From: a virus
Length of the DNA: 22,852 nucleotides
Reading direction: 5' to 3' (one strand)
Virus record (IMG/VR): IMGVR_UViG_3300042891_000491
Location: 1 to 22,852 of that record
Position 1 is the stretch's first letter. Each line of letters begins with the position of its first letter. Below are positions 14,358-21,928 of the stretch, piece by piece. The position numbers and the translations under genes were made by a program. The notes under the pieces were generated by a model. That model was not told the origin of the DNA, did not search any database, and was given only the letters and a program-made list of their open reading frames with translations.

Positions 14358-15120
14358 TGTGACCCTGATACCACCCCCGCATTTGTCGGCATCTTCTATA
14401 TCAACATTCCAACAGTGTCCCCTTCGGTACAAGTATTCACGGATTGATGAACTCCCTGAACCGCCGTCAGAAGCATCCCTCATGGGTAACTTTGTCCACG
14501 ATATTTTGGAGGGGCTCTATAGGCAGGAGTCATCTACCCGAACACTAGGTACGGCACGCATGCTTGCTGCATCTCTGTGGAATGACTACGAAGAACGCGC
14601 CATGAAAGTTGCGAAAACACCTGAGGCAATTAGGCGATTCCGCTGGAACTCATGGTGGTGTGTAGAGAAATTGTTTTCAATGGAAGACCCTACGCAACGC
14701 GAGTTTGATGGTCTTGAGCATGAAATCAATCATGAAATTAATGGCGTTCGCGTCAAGGGCTTCATTGATAGATGGCATTTACATAACGATGGAATTGTAA
14801 TTGGCGACTACAAAACTGGGAAAACCCCTAAGCCTCATTATGCAGGGGACAAGTTTTTTCAGTTGCTCCTCTACGGAGTCGTACTTCACGAGCAACTTGG
14901 AAAGCCAATAGAGTCTGTGGAATTGCTTTACATCAAAGATGGTGAGCGACTCCACAAATCACCCACCGCCGAAGATATGCAAAGTGTCTACGACACCGTG
15001 GTGGAAATTAGAACAGGAATAGACGAGCGTTGCGCCACTGGAGAGTTTGAGTACAAGCCTTCCAGACTGTGCGACTGGTGTTCGTTTAAGTCAATATGCC
15101 CATACTGGAGAAAAAAATGA
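14338..15120 (+). CDS. PD-(D/E)XK nuclease, RecB/Cas4-like, with predicted iron-sulfur cluster
   Basis: This is a 260-residue exonuclease-type protein. The motifs are GNFVH (50-54), GFID (141-144, with D144), GDYKTGK (156-162, with D157 and K159) and the Q175...Y179 helix motif. Four cysteines (C27 and the C-terminal C245, C248, C254) match the AddB/Cas4-type cluster that staples the two ends of the fold. It would resect DNA ends for the annealing protein encoded immediately upstream. The start is uncertain: GTG at 14338, 14350 or 14359 are all possible and all overlap or touch the upstream stop codon. The conserved domain begins only at residue 14, so all three are compatible. Confidence 0.9.
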   Translation: MVCQVSDVTLIPPPHLSASSISTFQQCPLRYKYSRIDELPEPPSEASLMGNFVHDILEGLYRQESSTRTLGTARMLAASLWNDYEERAMKVAKTPEAIRRFRWNSWWCVEKLFSMEDPTQREFDGLEHEINHEINGVRVKGFIDRWHLHNDGIVIGDYKTGKTPKPHYAGDKFFQLLLYGVVLHEQLGKPIESVELLYIKDGERLHKSPTAEDMQSVYDTVVEIRTGIDERCATGEFEYKPSRLCDWCSFKSICPYWRKK

Positions 15121-15632
15121 ATGACGATACATTTGCCCGTGTAGTTGCGGAAGATGTAAAAAATCGCGCAACACAACCACAAAAGGAATACCTTAAACTT
15201 CCTGAAAACTGGAGTCGTTGGCAACGTGCACTGTCCACGCTGGAAAACAACCTTAATGACCAACTTGAAGGTATTTATACCTACGAGCAAGAACAGATAA
15301 AGACGTTTCAAACGCTCGGTCAAGATGGCATCAAACTGATTGCGGAAGCAACAGCCGAACACGAAGCACGCCGTAAGAAAATTGAACGCTTCAAGTTTCA
15401 TGTGACAAACAGGCTTGATGAAGTTACACGCATGATTGCTGTTGGCGGGGAAGCGATTGACGAACGACTTCATGTTGTGGATTTTTTGCGTCGCGCAATT
15501 GAGCAACACAAAGCAATGATGATTTCATACGACCTTGAACCGACCCCAATAGACGGCGCACTATGGGCTGCACTTGACGGACGTTGGGAATTTGACAACC
15601 TGTCCGAGGAAGACATTCTTTCGTTCTCATGA
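15117..15632 (+). CDS. Hypothetical helical protein, 171 aa
   Basis: The start at 15117 makes an ATGA overlap with the nuclease stop codon and has GGAG 6 bases upstream. The protein is almost wholly helical and charged. A likely coiled coil runs over residues 34-90, and it ends in an acidic tail (NLSEEDILSF). No catalytic motif or membrane segment is seen and I do not recognise the family. Overlap with both neighbours places it in the DNA-metabolism block. Confidence 0.82.
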   Translation: MNDDTFARVVAEDVKNRATQPQKEYLKLPENWSRWQRALSTLENNLNDQLEGIYTYEQEQIKTFQTLGQDGIKLIAEATAEHEARRKKIERFKFHVTNRLDEVTRMIAVGGEAIDERLHVVDFLRRAIEQHKAMMISYDLEPTPIDGALWAALDGRWEFDNLSEEDILSFS

Positions 15633-16792
15633 CACGACAACGCATGTTCCTAGACATCTCGTGTGTTGATGCCGCACGTGAACGTATGCGACACGTATAT
15701 GACACGTTTGACACGGTGTGCGTACAATTCTCTGGAGGGAAGGACTCAACTGCTGTTCTGTATCTTGCTAAAGAAATCCATGAAGAACGGAATCTCGGAC
15801 CAGTAAAAGTTATTTTTCGTGACGAGGAGATGGTTAGCCCTCTTGTCATTGATTTCATAATGAAAGTACGTGATTACGACTGGGTTGACATGGAGTGGTA
15901 CTGCCTCCCCGTTGGGCAGGAGGTCTGGGTGCTTGGGCGCAGAGAGTATTGCTTGCTCTGGTCACCAGAGCGCGCCAAGCGAGACATGCTTGTACGTGAA
16001 ATGCCATCGTTCGCAATTCGTGCAGAGCACTTTGGTATAGACCCATCTCGTCCAATTCCTGAAACGATTGACTTCTACACCATGCAAGGCAAGCGTGGAC
16101 GGACTGCTTTTATTACAGGTGTACGCGCTAACGAGTCCATGATTCGCTACAGGTCGTGCGTGCAGAAACTGCATGAGAACTACATCAACATTCCATTCCG
16201 AATGAAGAAGTCAGTTCCCCTCAGGTTCGCAAAGGTTATCTATGACTGGACAACTGATGATGTACTGAAATTCATTACTGAAGAACACGGTGGTGAGTAT
16301 TGCGAGTACTACGACCTTGCCTCTATTACTGGAAGTAATACGCGCGTCGGTATCCCGTTGCATGCCGTAGCCTCCCGCCGAATCGGCGATGTCGTCGCTA
16401 CCGAACCTGAGTTCTTTGACCGACTCTATGATTGCTACCCCCATATTGACGCACAGCGCAGATGGTGGAGCGAATTCAACGTGGAAGCGCTTATTGCTCG
16501 CTACGTTGAGGAAGGCTGGGATGGGGTTCGGCAGTGTATTGACGACAACATGCTGACGCCGGGGATGCAGGGTGCTGCAATGAAATTTGCGGGAGAGTTC
16601 AGAAAGAAGCAGGCAACGGACAAGTTTGGCTACCCGCTGGATTCCCTCATTCGCACGCTTTTGTTGAACGAGTTCCAAGTCACCTCTCCCAACCCAGTCG
16701 GACCGAAAACGCGAGCCCACACCTTGAGGACTCTTGCAGCGCAACAAGAACAAGACCAGAACGACCTAGATAGTTTGGATGATTTTAAATGA
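15629..16792 (+). CDS. PAPS-reductase-like (DUF3440/IbrA-like) protein
   Basis: This is an adenine nucleotide alpha hydrolase fold of 387 residues. The pyrophosphate loop is SGGKDST (35-41), with FRDEE at 63-67, the second ATP-binding signature GVRANES (164-170) and IYDWTTDDVLKFI (204-216). The family includes sulfate-assimilation PAPS reductases and the DndC and IbrA branches. The long C-terminal region and the absence of a clear reductase CGLR-type tail favour the IbrA-like branch, over sulfur assimilation. It starts with an ATGA overlap and in turn overlaps the ParB-like gene by ATGA. This adjacency reproduces the ibrA-ibrB arrangement. Its substrate is unknown; DNA or nucleotide modification is one hypothesis. 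Confidence 0.88.
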   Translation: MTRQRMFLDISCVDAARERMRHVYDTFDTVCVQFSGGKDSTAVLYLAKEIHEERNLGPVKVIFRDEEMVSPLVIDFIMKVRDYDWVDMEWYCLPVGQEVWVLGRREYCLLWSPERAKRDMLVREMPSFAIRAEHFGIDPSRPIPETIDFYTMQGKRGRTAFITGVRANESMIRYRSCVQKLHENYINIPFRMKKSVPLRFAKVIYDWTTDDVLKFITEEHGGEYCEYYDLASITGSNTRVGIPLHAVASRRIGDVVATEPEFFDRLYDCYPHIDAQRRWWSEFNVEALIARYVEEGWDGVRQCIDDNMLTPGMQGAAMKFAGEFRKKQATDKFGYPLDSLIRTLLLNEFQVTSPNPVGPKTRAHTLRTLAAQQEQDQNDLDSLDDFK

Positions 16793-17334
16793 ACTACTCA
16801 GAAATGCCAATCAATTCACTAAAGCCTGCACCTTGGCGAGTCAACTATGTCCTGAAGCCAGACATGTTGTTACTGTCTCAGTCAATGAATGATTATGGCT
16901 GGCTGCAACCAATAGTGGTTCAGAAATCAACCAGCCACATAATTGACGGGTTTCACAGATGGGTTACTGCTCAAAGCGCTGATTTTATCAAAAAACATGG
17001 CAAGAGCGTTCCAGTTATTGTCGTTGACGTTGACAATGTTGACGCAATGATTATGCATATTCGCCTAAATCGTGCGCGAGGTAACATATTTGCTAAGCCT
17101 TTCAGTAAATTAATCAGAACTCTTGTCGTCTCAGATAAGTATGATGCTGATGAAGTTGCAGACATGTTGAACATGTCAGCGGACGAATTTGACCTCATGT
17201 TGACGGGTGGTTTGCTGAAACAACGCAAGATTCCGCAACATCAATACTCAAAAGCGTGGGTTCCTGTAGAGGCACCGAGTAAAGGCGAATTAGATAATCA
17301 GGTTATTGAGCGTCCACCTAATGCTGATAGATGA
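16789..17334 (+). CDS. ParB/sulfiredoxin-fold protein (IbrB-like)
   Basis: This is a 181-residue ParB N-terminal-type domain. It begins with IxxLKPAPWRVN, then LLLSQSMNDYGWLQPIVV (27-44), DGFHRW (53-58, the nucleotide-binding GxxR-like motif) and IRLNRARG (91-98). A short helical region at 120-145 could be a partial helix-turn-helix, and the C-terminus is polar. ParB-fold proteins bind or hydrolyse CTP or ATP and act on DNA. With the PAPS-reductase-like gene directly upstream (ATGA overlap) it forms an IbrA/IbrB-like pair. No ParA partner is nearby, so chromosome-type partitioning is unlikely. Confidence 0.88.
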   Translation: MNYSEMPINSLKPAPWRVNYVLKPDMLLLSQSMNDYGWLQPIVVQKSTSHIIDGFHRWVTAQSADFIKKHGKSVPVIVVDVDNVDAMIMHIRLNRARGNIFAKPFSKLIRTLVVSDKYDADEVADMLNMSADEFDLMLTGGLLKQRKIPQHQYSKAWVPVEAPSKGELDNQVIERPPNADR

Positions 17335-17385
17335 TTTATCAGGCAAATTAATTGTGGTAATGTTGGTCAGTCTCGCATTTGGAGG
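17335..17385 (+). promoter_or_regulatory. Possible promoter and ribosome binding site for the neck/tail genes
   Basis: A TGG-TAATGT extended -10-like element at 17355-17363 has TTTATC 17 bases upstream, which is only half matched to consensus. GGAGG at 17381-17385 lies 8 bases before the ATG at 17394 and decides that start over the in-frame TTG at 17379. The promoter part is weak. Confidence 0.3.
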
Positions 17386-17393
17386 ACTGGCTA

Positions 17394-17810
17394 ATGCCCA
17401 CAAGCCTTACAACAGAAGATGTTGAATTCTTAACTGATGTTGACACCCGTGGCGACGTTGTGCGTCGTGCTCGGTTTATTCGTCGTCCCCGACGAGTCAA
17501 TGGTCGCAATGTTCCTGGCAATGCTCGCTATTACCGTCGTCGTCAGCGTGAACTTCTTGCTGGTAGACGCGCAGCACAACGAGCCGAGCGCGGCGGAGCA
17601 CGGGCTGCTGCTGCTGGTCGTGCTGCACGGTCTGCTGGGGGGCGCGCCGCTCGTGCCCCACGTGGTGCTGGAGGAGCGGCACCTGCTGGTGGTGAGCGGC
17701 GTGCAGGGTTCTTGACGCGCCTTCGCCGTGGCGTTCGTAACGTTGCTCGGCGAGTAGAGGCAAACCGTCGCAATAGGCGCGAGCGAGCCAATCGTCCGCC
17801 AACACGGTAG
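17394..17810 (+). CDS. Arginine-rich, lysine-free basic protein, 138 aa
   Basis: The start is the ATG with GGAGG 8 bases upstream. Residues 1-23 are acidic (TTEDVEFLTDVDTRGD). After that 38 of 115 residues are Arg, making 39 Arg in all, with no Lys and no Cys. The middle (about 58-104) is an Ala/Gly/Arg low-complexity tract encoded by DNA much richer in G+C than the surroundings. The end is again Arg-rich with RNRRERANR. It would bind DNA or RNA without sequence preference, as protamine-like proteins do. It sits between the DNA-metabolism block and the head-tail connector, so packaging-linked or capsid-internal DNA condensation is possible; a scaffold-like role is another option. Confidence 0.75.
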   Translation: MPTSLTTEDVEFLTDVDTRGDVVRRARFIRRPRRVNGRNVPGNARYYRRRQRELLAGRRAAQRAERGGARAAAAGRAARSAGGRAARAPRGAGGAAPAGGERRAGFLTRLRRGVRNVARRVEANRRNRRERANRPPTR

Positions 17811-17824
17811 GGAGGTAACCAGCC

Positions 17825-18457
17825 ATGCTGGTATCCGCATCTGACCTCTCCAAGTACATGGATATCCGATTTAGTAACCGCCAAGAGGAGGCTGCTGAAT
17901 TTGTTCTTGAGGGTCTACAGAGTGAATTAGAGAGTTACTTGCGTCGTCCTGTTGAGCCGACGTTTTTTGAGGAAACTTACGTGCTTGAGTCAAATCACGT
18001 AGGCGTTCCGATGTCGTCGTTTTTCACTAACGAGTCATCTGCGTCAACGGATAGCATCAGTATGGTTTCATACATGCAACCCCCTCAAACCGTGTATTTG
18101 CGTAATTCTCCTGTCGTTGAGGTGGACGAAGTGACTCTCAAGCAGCAGGGGGCAGCGACTGCTACAACCTTGACTGAAGGCGTTGATTACGTAGTTCGCC
18201 GATACGGAATAGATTTATTTCGTGGGTTCGCTAATGACATTATTGGCGTTTCCTATACCGCAGGTCTGGCAGGCGATGGCATCAAAGTCTTCCGCCTAAT
18301 GATTTTGCGTGCCGCAACTCGCGAGATGCAGAATATGCACGACGATGTTGTTGGTATTAAGGACTTGGAAACACGGAACGTGGCGCCTCTTGAAACGGGC
18401 TTCCTTGAAAAAGAGTTGCTTGCAGTGAAGCGTTGGCGCAGGAGCCGTGTCGCTTGA
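17825..18457 (+). CDS. Head-tail connector (adaptor) protein
   Basis: This 210-residue protein resembles gp6-type adaptors that dock under the portal ring. The N-terminal helical part (SASDLSKYMDIRFS, AAEFVLEGLQSELESYLRR) is followed by a beta-insertion (YLRNSPVVEVDEVTL, DYVVRRYGIDLFRG, VSYTAGLAG). The C-terminal helices (FRLMILRAATREMQNMHDD) complete the all-helical core. GGGAGG lies 9 bases upstream of the ATG. It is the first of a run of neck genes, followed directly by the virion morphogenesis gene, whose start overlaps its stop codon. Confidence 0.85.
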   Translation: MLVSASDLSKYMDIRFSNRQEEAAEFVLEGLQSELESYLRRPVEPTFFEETYVLESNHVGVPMSSFFTNESSASTDSISMVSYMQPPQTVYLRNSPVVEVDEVTLKQQGAATATTLTEGVDYVVRRYGIDLFRGFANDIIGVSYTAGLAGDGIKVFRLMILRAATREMQNMHDDVVGIKDLETRNVAPLETGFLEKELLAVKRWRRSRVA

Positions 18458-18909
18458 TTCGTATAAAGATTGACTGCGATGCCGACGATGCGATTGAATA
18501 TCTAGATGGCATGATTGCTAGAAGTCAGGATTTTGGTGTCGTGTTCCAATGGGCAAAACGCTATCTAGCAAGGGCAAATGCGGAAAACTTTGCCACTAGC
18601 GGTCTACCTGTCGGTGGATGGTCTCCTCTCGCTGCTCGCTACTCGGCATGGAAGGCAACGCGCTTTCCTGGCATGCCAATCATGCAACAAACTGAAAAAT
18701 TATTCCGTGACTTGACAAGCCTTAATGGTTCGCCAAATGAGATAAATGCAACAAGCGCAACCTTCGGCACGCGCATTGAATATGCTAAATTTCATCAGTA
18801 CGGCACAACGAGAATGCCTAAACGTCAGATTGTTTTTGAGCCACCTATGTTCGCGAAAGAACTTGCAGACGAGGCAGCAAAACATGTTGTTGGCGCGAGG
18901 AGGTCTTAA
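18454..18909 (+). CDS. Virion morphogenesis / neck protein (Mu gpG or HK97 gp10-like)
   Basis: The start is TTG at 18454, which overlaps the previous stop codon as TTGA. AGGAG at 18440-18444 lies 9 bases upstream. An earlier in-frame TTG at 18433 is less well placed. The 151-residue protein has the hallmarks of the family: W56-SPL-A followed by a YSAWK segment, a LFRDLTSL strand, a FGTRIEYAKFHQYGT motif (104-118) and MPKRQIVFEPP (121-131). Members of this family help close the head-tail joint or initiate tail attachment. The next gene overlaps its stop codon as TAATG. Confidence 0.85.
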   Translation: MIRIKIDCDADDAIEYLDGMIARSQDFGVVFQWAKRYLARANAENFATSGLPVGGWSPLAARYSAWKATRFPGMPIMQQTEKLFRDLTSLNGSPNEINATSATFGTRIEYAKFHQYGTTRMPKRQIVFEPPMFAKELADEAAKHVVGARRS

Positions 18910-19505
18910 TGCCCACTGAACCAGATGTGGTGATGTTTGGCGCACATTTTGCCAAAAAAGTCGTCAATGATTATCTTGAATACGACATCCCGACGCGCCT
19001 CACAAGGTACAGGAACGCGTGGAATGTTGACGACTACACGTTGCCAGACCCACAAAAGTACTTGGTTTACGAACCAATCGCCCTTGACCACTGGCCGACG
19101 TTGATTACTGTGGTCATTTCCACGAACTCATTTGACAGACTCATGAACTATGGCGCAGGAGACCCTTTGTATAGGGTTTCCTACTCAATGCGTACTTATA
19201 TTTGGGCAAAGACCGAGGGTTCCGAAGAAGTTACGCTGATGCGTGACAGGCTTTCAACGGTCGTTCGTTCGTCGTTATTGGACTCGCCCTGCATGAAGGG
19301 CATCAATGACCCGATTGTGGATGTCATGCTGGATGAAAGCACTGTGCGTGAAGAGTTTTCAGACTTGACGCTGATTAAAGGTGACCGTGTGCTCGCAGGA
19401 GCATATGTGGGGTATGATTTGTATCTAAACGAACTTATTTATCGGCAACCAATTGGTGGGATAAATGCAATTGATGCTGAGTTTTACAACATGCGAGGAA
19501 CATGA
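18909..19505 (+). CDS. Probable tail terminator / tail completion protein
   Basis: This 198-residue protein starts in a TAATG overlap. GAGG occurs about 6 bases upstream. It has a mixed alpha/beta layout with WPTLITVVISTN, a YRVSYSMRTYIWAK strand pair, a helix with RDRLSTVVRSSLLD, and VGYDLYLNELI near the end. This order and its place between the neck and the sheath match tail terminators, which cap the finished tail and bind the neck. No motif gives family certainty, so the call rests mainly on position and secondary-structure pattern. Confidence 0.6.
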   Translation: MPTEPDVVMFGAHFAKKVVNDYLEYDIPTRLTRYRNAWNVDDYTLPDPQKYLVYEPIALDHWPTLITVVISTNSFDRLMNYGAGDPLYRVSYSMRTYIWAKTEGSEEVTLMRDRLSTVVRSSLLDSPCMKGINDPIVDVMLDESTVREEFSDLTLIKGDRVLAGAYVGYDLYLNELIYRQPIGGINAIDAEFYNMRGT

Positions 19506-19831
19506 TGTCTGAAAAAAAAGTGTGGAACGCAAAAGAACATCCCATTATTTGTGATGCCAATGGAACTTACATCAAACCCAAGAAAAGCCTCTGGGTTGCC
19601 GACAATACAGTCCTTGAAGGTCTAGTTAATCAGGGATTTGTTGTCATTTTGGATGAACGCCAAGAGGAACTAGCGGCGGCACCAAAGGCACGCACGACCC
19701 GCTCAAAGAAAATTACGGAGGAAACTCCTGAACAAGAGCAAGAAGTTGAAGTACAATTACCAGAAGAGTCTAGTGGTGAAGTTATTGACGAGGTTGCAAC
19801 CGAATCAATACTTACTGAAGACGAGCAATGA
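19505..19831 (+). CDS. Small protein with acidic disordered tail, 108 aa
   Basis: Of two adjacent ATGs (19502 and 19505) the second is preferred: GAGGA is better spaced and the overlap becomes the common TGATG. Residues 1-50 are compact (WNAKEHPIICDANGTYI, VLEGLVNQGFVVILDE). Residues 55 onward are low complexity, first basic (KARTTRSKK), then strongly acidic (EETPEQEQEVEVQLPEE). I do not recognise it. It precedes the sheath gene and might be a small neck or chaperone-type protein. Confidence 0.75.
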   Translation: MSEKKVWNAKEHPIICDANGTYIKPKKSLWVADNTVLEGLVNQGFVVILDERQEELAAAPKARTTRSKKITEETPEQEQEVEVQLPEESSGEVIDEVATESILTEDEQ

Positions 19832-19843
19832 TTTAGGTATACT
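19815..19843 (+). promoter_or_regulatory. Candidate promoter for the tail sheath operon
   Basis: TATACT at 19838-19843 matches a -10 box in five of six positions. CTGAAG at 19815-19820, exactly 17 bases upstream, is a weak -35. It lies at the end of the small acidic gene and before the 60-base gap ahead of the sheath gene, where a promoter for the abundant tail proteins would make sense. Confidence 0.45.
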
Positions 19844-19891
19844 CGCTGAGGATATCTAATTCAAGGTTTCAATTAGCACGGAGGATGGCGA

Positions 19892-21394
19892 ATGCCCGGT
19901 GTACAGATTACAACCGCAGTACGTACAGGACCAGCAGTAACTGGAGTTGCGCCAGATTCAACATTCTTTGTTGTAGGTGAAACTGAGCGTGGAAAGCAGA
20001 ATAACGCTGTCCTCGTTACCAGTCTTGATGAATACATCACTGAATTTGGTGGCTACGAAGCAGATAAGCACACCTATAACGCTGTGCGCATCTTCTTTGA
20101 AGAAGGTGGCGCAAACTGCTACGTCTCGCGTGCAGCAATGACCACGTGGGGTACTGCGACTGTCCTCGTTGAGGATGCAACCGAATCAACCGAAGGAATC
20201 ACTGTCTCTGCTGCTGGAAGTGGCGAGTGGGGCAATGATGTTCAGGTAGTTGTTTCGTCTGGTTCTGGCGTCTTCAGCATTGAGGTTCAGTACGGTGCAG
20301 AAAACACCGTTGTTGCCAGCAATTCAAACCTGACCACAATTGCTGAAGCGATTGAATGGTTTGAGAACAGCACCGCCGCAAAACGTTACGTTCAGGTGGC
20401 ACTTGCCGCAGGAACCGACGACACCAATGCTCTTAGTGCAGGCACCTACCCGTTAAGTGGTGGAAGTGAGGCTGCAGCAGTCGCTGTTGCTGGAATTACT
20501 TCCGCTCTTGCTGCATTCACCGAAGAACTCGGTGGTGGGTGTGTTGCCGCACCAGGTTTTGCAACTGGTAGCGACACAAGCCTTTACGACGCACTAAAGA
20601 CACATGCTGTCACGCAGAACCGTATTGCGTTGCTTTCTTTCGCAAAAGGCGCAAGCAAGAACGATGCTGTTTCAAACTCTGAATCATACGGAGCGTCAGA
20701 CGACACTGGACACGAAAATGTTGCCATGTTCTTCCCATGGGTAACTTTCCCATCGGGTACTGGCGTCACACTCAGTGCATCCCCAGAAGCCTACGTCGCT
20801 GCGGTGCGCTCCAAGACCCATAACTCAACGGGTCCATGGAAGGCATACGCTGGCGTTGATTCAAACGCACGTTTCGTCACTGGTGTTGCTACGGCACTAA
20901 GTAAGAGCGATGGCGACGAACTTGACGCTGCTCGTGTCAACCCAGTTCGCATCATCTCTAATGATGTACGAATCTACGGAGCACGTTCACATGCTGGAAC
21001 CGCCGCTGCCACGAGCGATGCTCGCGAATCGCAATGGCGCTTCATCACTGCTCGCGAAACAATCAACTACGTGGTTAATCAGGCGAACATCGCACTTGAG
21101 CCGCTCGTATTCTCAACAATTGACGGTCGCAAGACAATCTATGCCGACATCACTGCCGCATTGCAGTCAGTTCTTGAGCCAGTACGTATCGCTGGAGGTC
21201 TGTACGAAGGGTTTTCGCCAACTGGCAAGCGCCTTGACTACGGATACACCATCAAGGTTGACGACACCCTGAACCCCGCAAGCCAACTGGAAAGTGGTCT
21301 TGTTAAGGCTCAGGTTGGCATACGTGTCTCCAGTATCGGCGACAAGATTAACGTCAACATCATCAAGTCAAACCTGACAACTGCTCTGGTATAA
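19892..21394 (+). CDS. Tail sheath protein
   Basis: This is the contractile sheath subunit, 500 residues. It begins MPGVQITTAVRTGPAVTGVAPDSTFFVVGE and continues with ITEFGGYEAD and VRIFFEEGGANCYVSRA. These are the standard N-terminal features of sheath proteins. The middle (about 90-200) is a variable beta-rich insertion exposed on the sheath surface. The conserved C-terminal domain covers about 370-500: WRFITARETINYV, DGRKTIYADITAALQSVLEPV, GYTIKVDD and the final VNIIKSNL strand that interlocks with neighbouring subunits. GGAGG lies 7 bases before the ATG. It proves that the phage is a myovirus type. The tail tube gene follows after 10 bases. Confidence 0.96.
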   Translation: MPGVQITTAVRTGPAVTGVAPDSTFFVVGETERGKQNNAVLVTSLDEYITEFGGYEADKHTYNAVRIFFEEGGANCYVSRAAMTTWGTATVLVEDATESTEGITVSAAGSGEWGNDVQVVVSSGSGVFSIEVQYGAENTVVASNSNLTTIAEAIEWFENSTAAKRYVQVALAAGTDDTNALSAGTYPLSGGSEAAAVAVAGITSALAAFTEELGGGCVAAPGFATGSDTSLYDALKTHAVTQNRIALLSFAKGASKNDAVSNSESYGASDDTGHENVAMFFPWVTFPSGTGVTLSASPEAYVAAVRSKTHNSTGPWKAYAGVDSNARFVTGVATALSKSDGDELDAARVNPVRIISNDVRIYGARSHAGTAAATSDARESQWRFITARETINYVVNQANIALEPLVFSTIDGRKTIYADITAALQSVLEPVRIAGGLYEGFSPTGKRLDYGYTIKVDDTLNPASQLESGLVKAQVGIRVSSIGDKINVNIIKSNLTTALV

Positions 21395-21404
21395 CGGAGG
21401 AACA

Positions 21405-21872
21405 ATGCCTGATTCAATGCGTAAACTCGCAGCACAACGCCAGATTGTGGCGAAGATTGCCCCTAGTGTTCCCAACACTGGGCAACTTTTCCCCGACTAC
21501 TTTACGCAGGTATCGGGCGGAGAAATCTCTGCCTCTGTGGAAAAGGTCTATCACGGCAAGTCGCTGTTCCCCGAGACACTTTGTGCTCCAGCGGAAATTG
21601 GTGACATCACCGTAACTGGCTATGTCTCGTACGACAGTACGTTCCTTGCCAAACTGCAGGATTTGCGTCAACTTGTTGGTCGTATCTATTACGATATTAC
21701 TGTTCAAGTATTTGACTGTGACCTAAATGTCCCTGGTGCTGACCGTTTCTATTCCAAGGCTCTCCTTGTGGGTTTGAGCGAAGGCGAAGGTGACGCCTCT
21801 TCGGGCACCCCAGCGACATTCGCGCTTACGTTCAGTATCTCCACCGTTTCTGTCCCCGCAACTACTGCGTGA
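21405..21872 (+). CDS. Tail tube protein
   Basis: This 155-residue protein follows the sheath gene directly, as expected for the inner tube, and has GGAGG just upstream. Its pattern is beta-rich and typical: FPDYFTQVSGGEISASVEKVYHGKS at 29-53 is the conserved loop region, ITVTGYVSYD a core strand, and ITVQVFDCDLNVPGADRFYSKALLVG a further strand pair. The C-terminus is TFALTFSISTVSV. Such subunits stack as hexameric rings to form the DNA conduit. The assignment rests on position and fold pattern together. Confidence 0.88.
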   Translation: MPDSMRKLAAQRQIVAKIAPSVPNTGQLFPDYFTQVSGGEISASVEKVYHGKSLFPETLCAPAEIGDITVTGYVSYDSTFLAKLQDLRQLVGRIYYDITVQVFDCDLNVPGADRFYSKALLVGLSEGEGDASSGTPATFALTFSISTVSVPATTA

Positions 21873-21910
21873 TTTTCATAGCGAGTTACACACACTCGTA
21901 ACCATCATCG

Positions 21911-21928
21911 TGCTAGTCTCGCTGCATG
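21911..21928 (+). promoter_or_regulatory. Candidate leaderless promoter (extended -10) for the tail chaperone
   Basis: TGC-TAGTCT at 21911-21919 fits the TGN-TANNNT extended -10 pattern. It ends 6 bases before the ATG at 21926, so transcription would start at or next to the A of the start codon. No Shine-Dalgarno sequence precedes this ATG, unlike neighbouring genes. Leaderless mRNAs are common in Actinobacteria. Confidence 0.45.

Noticed and set aside
16211-16753. 180-residue minus-strand frame opposite the PAPS-reductase-like gene
   Set aside because: It is antisense to a gene with conserved motifs and overlaps no plausible operon on that strand.
17437-17715. Hydrophobic 92-residue plus-strand frame overlapping the Arg-rich gene
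   Set aside because: Arg CGT/CGC codons read in a shifted frame give Val and Leu, so a hydrophobic shadow is expected. It has no ribosome binding site of its own.
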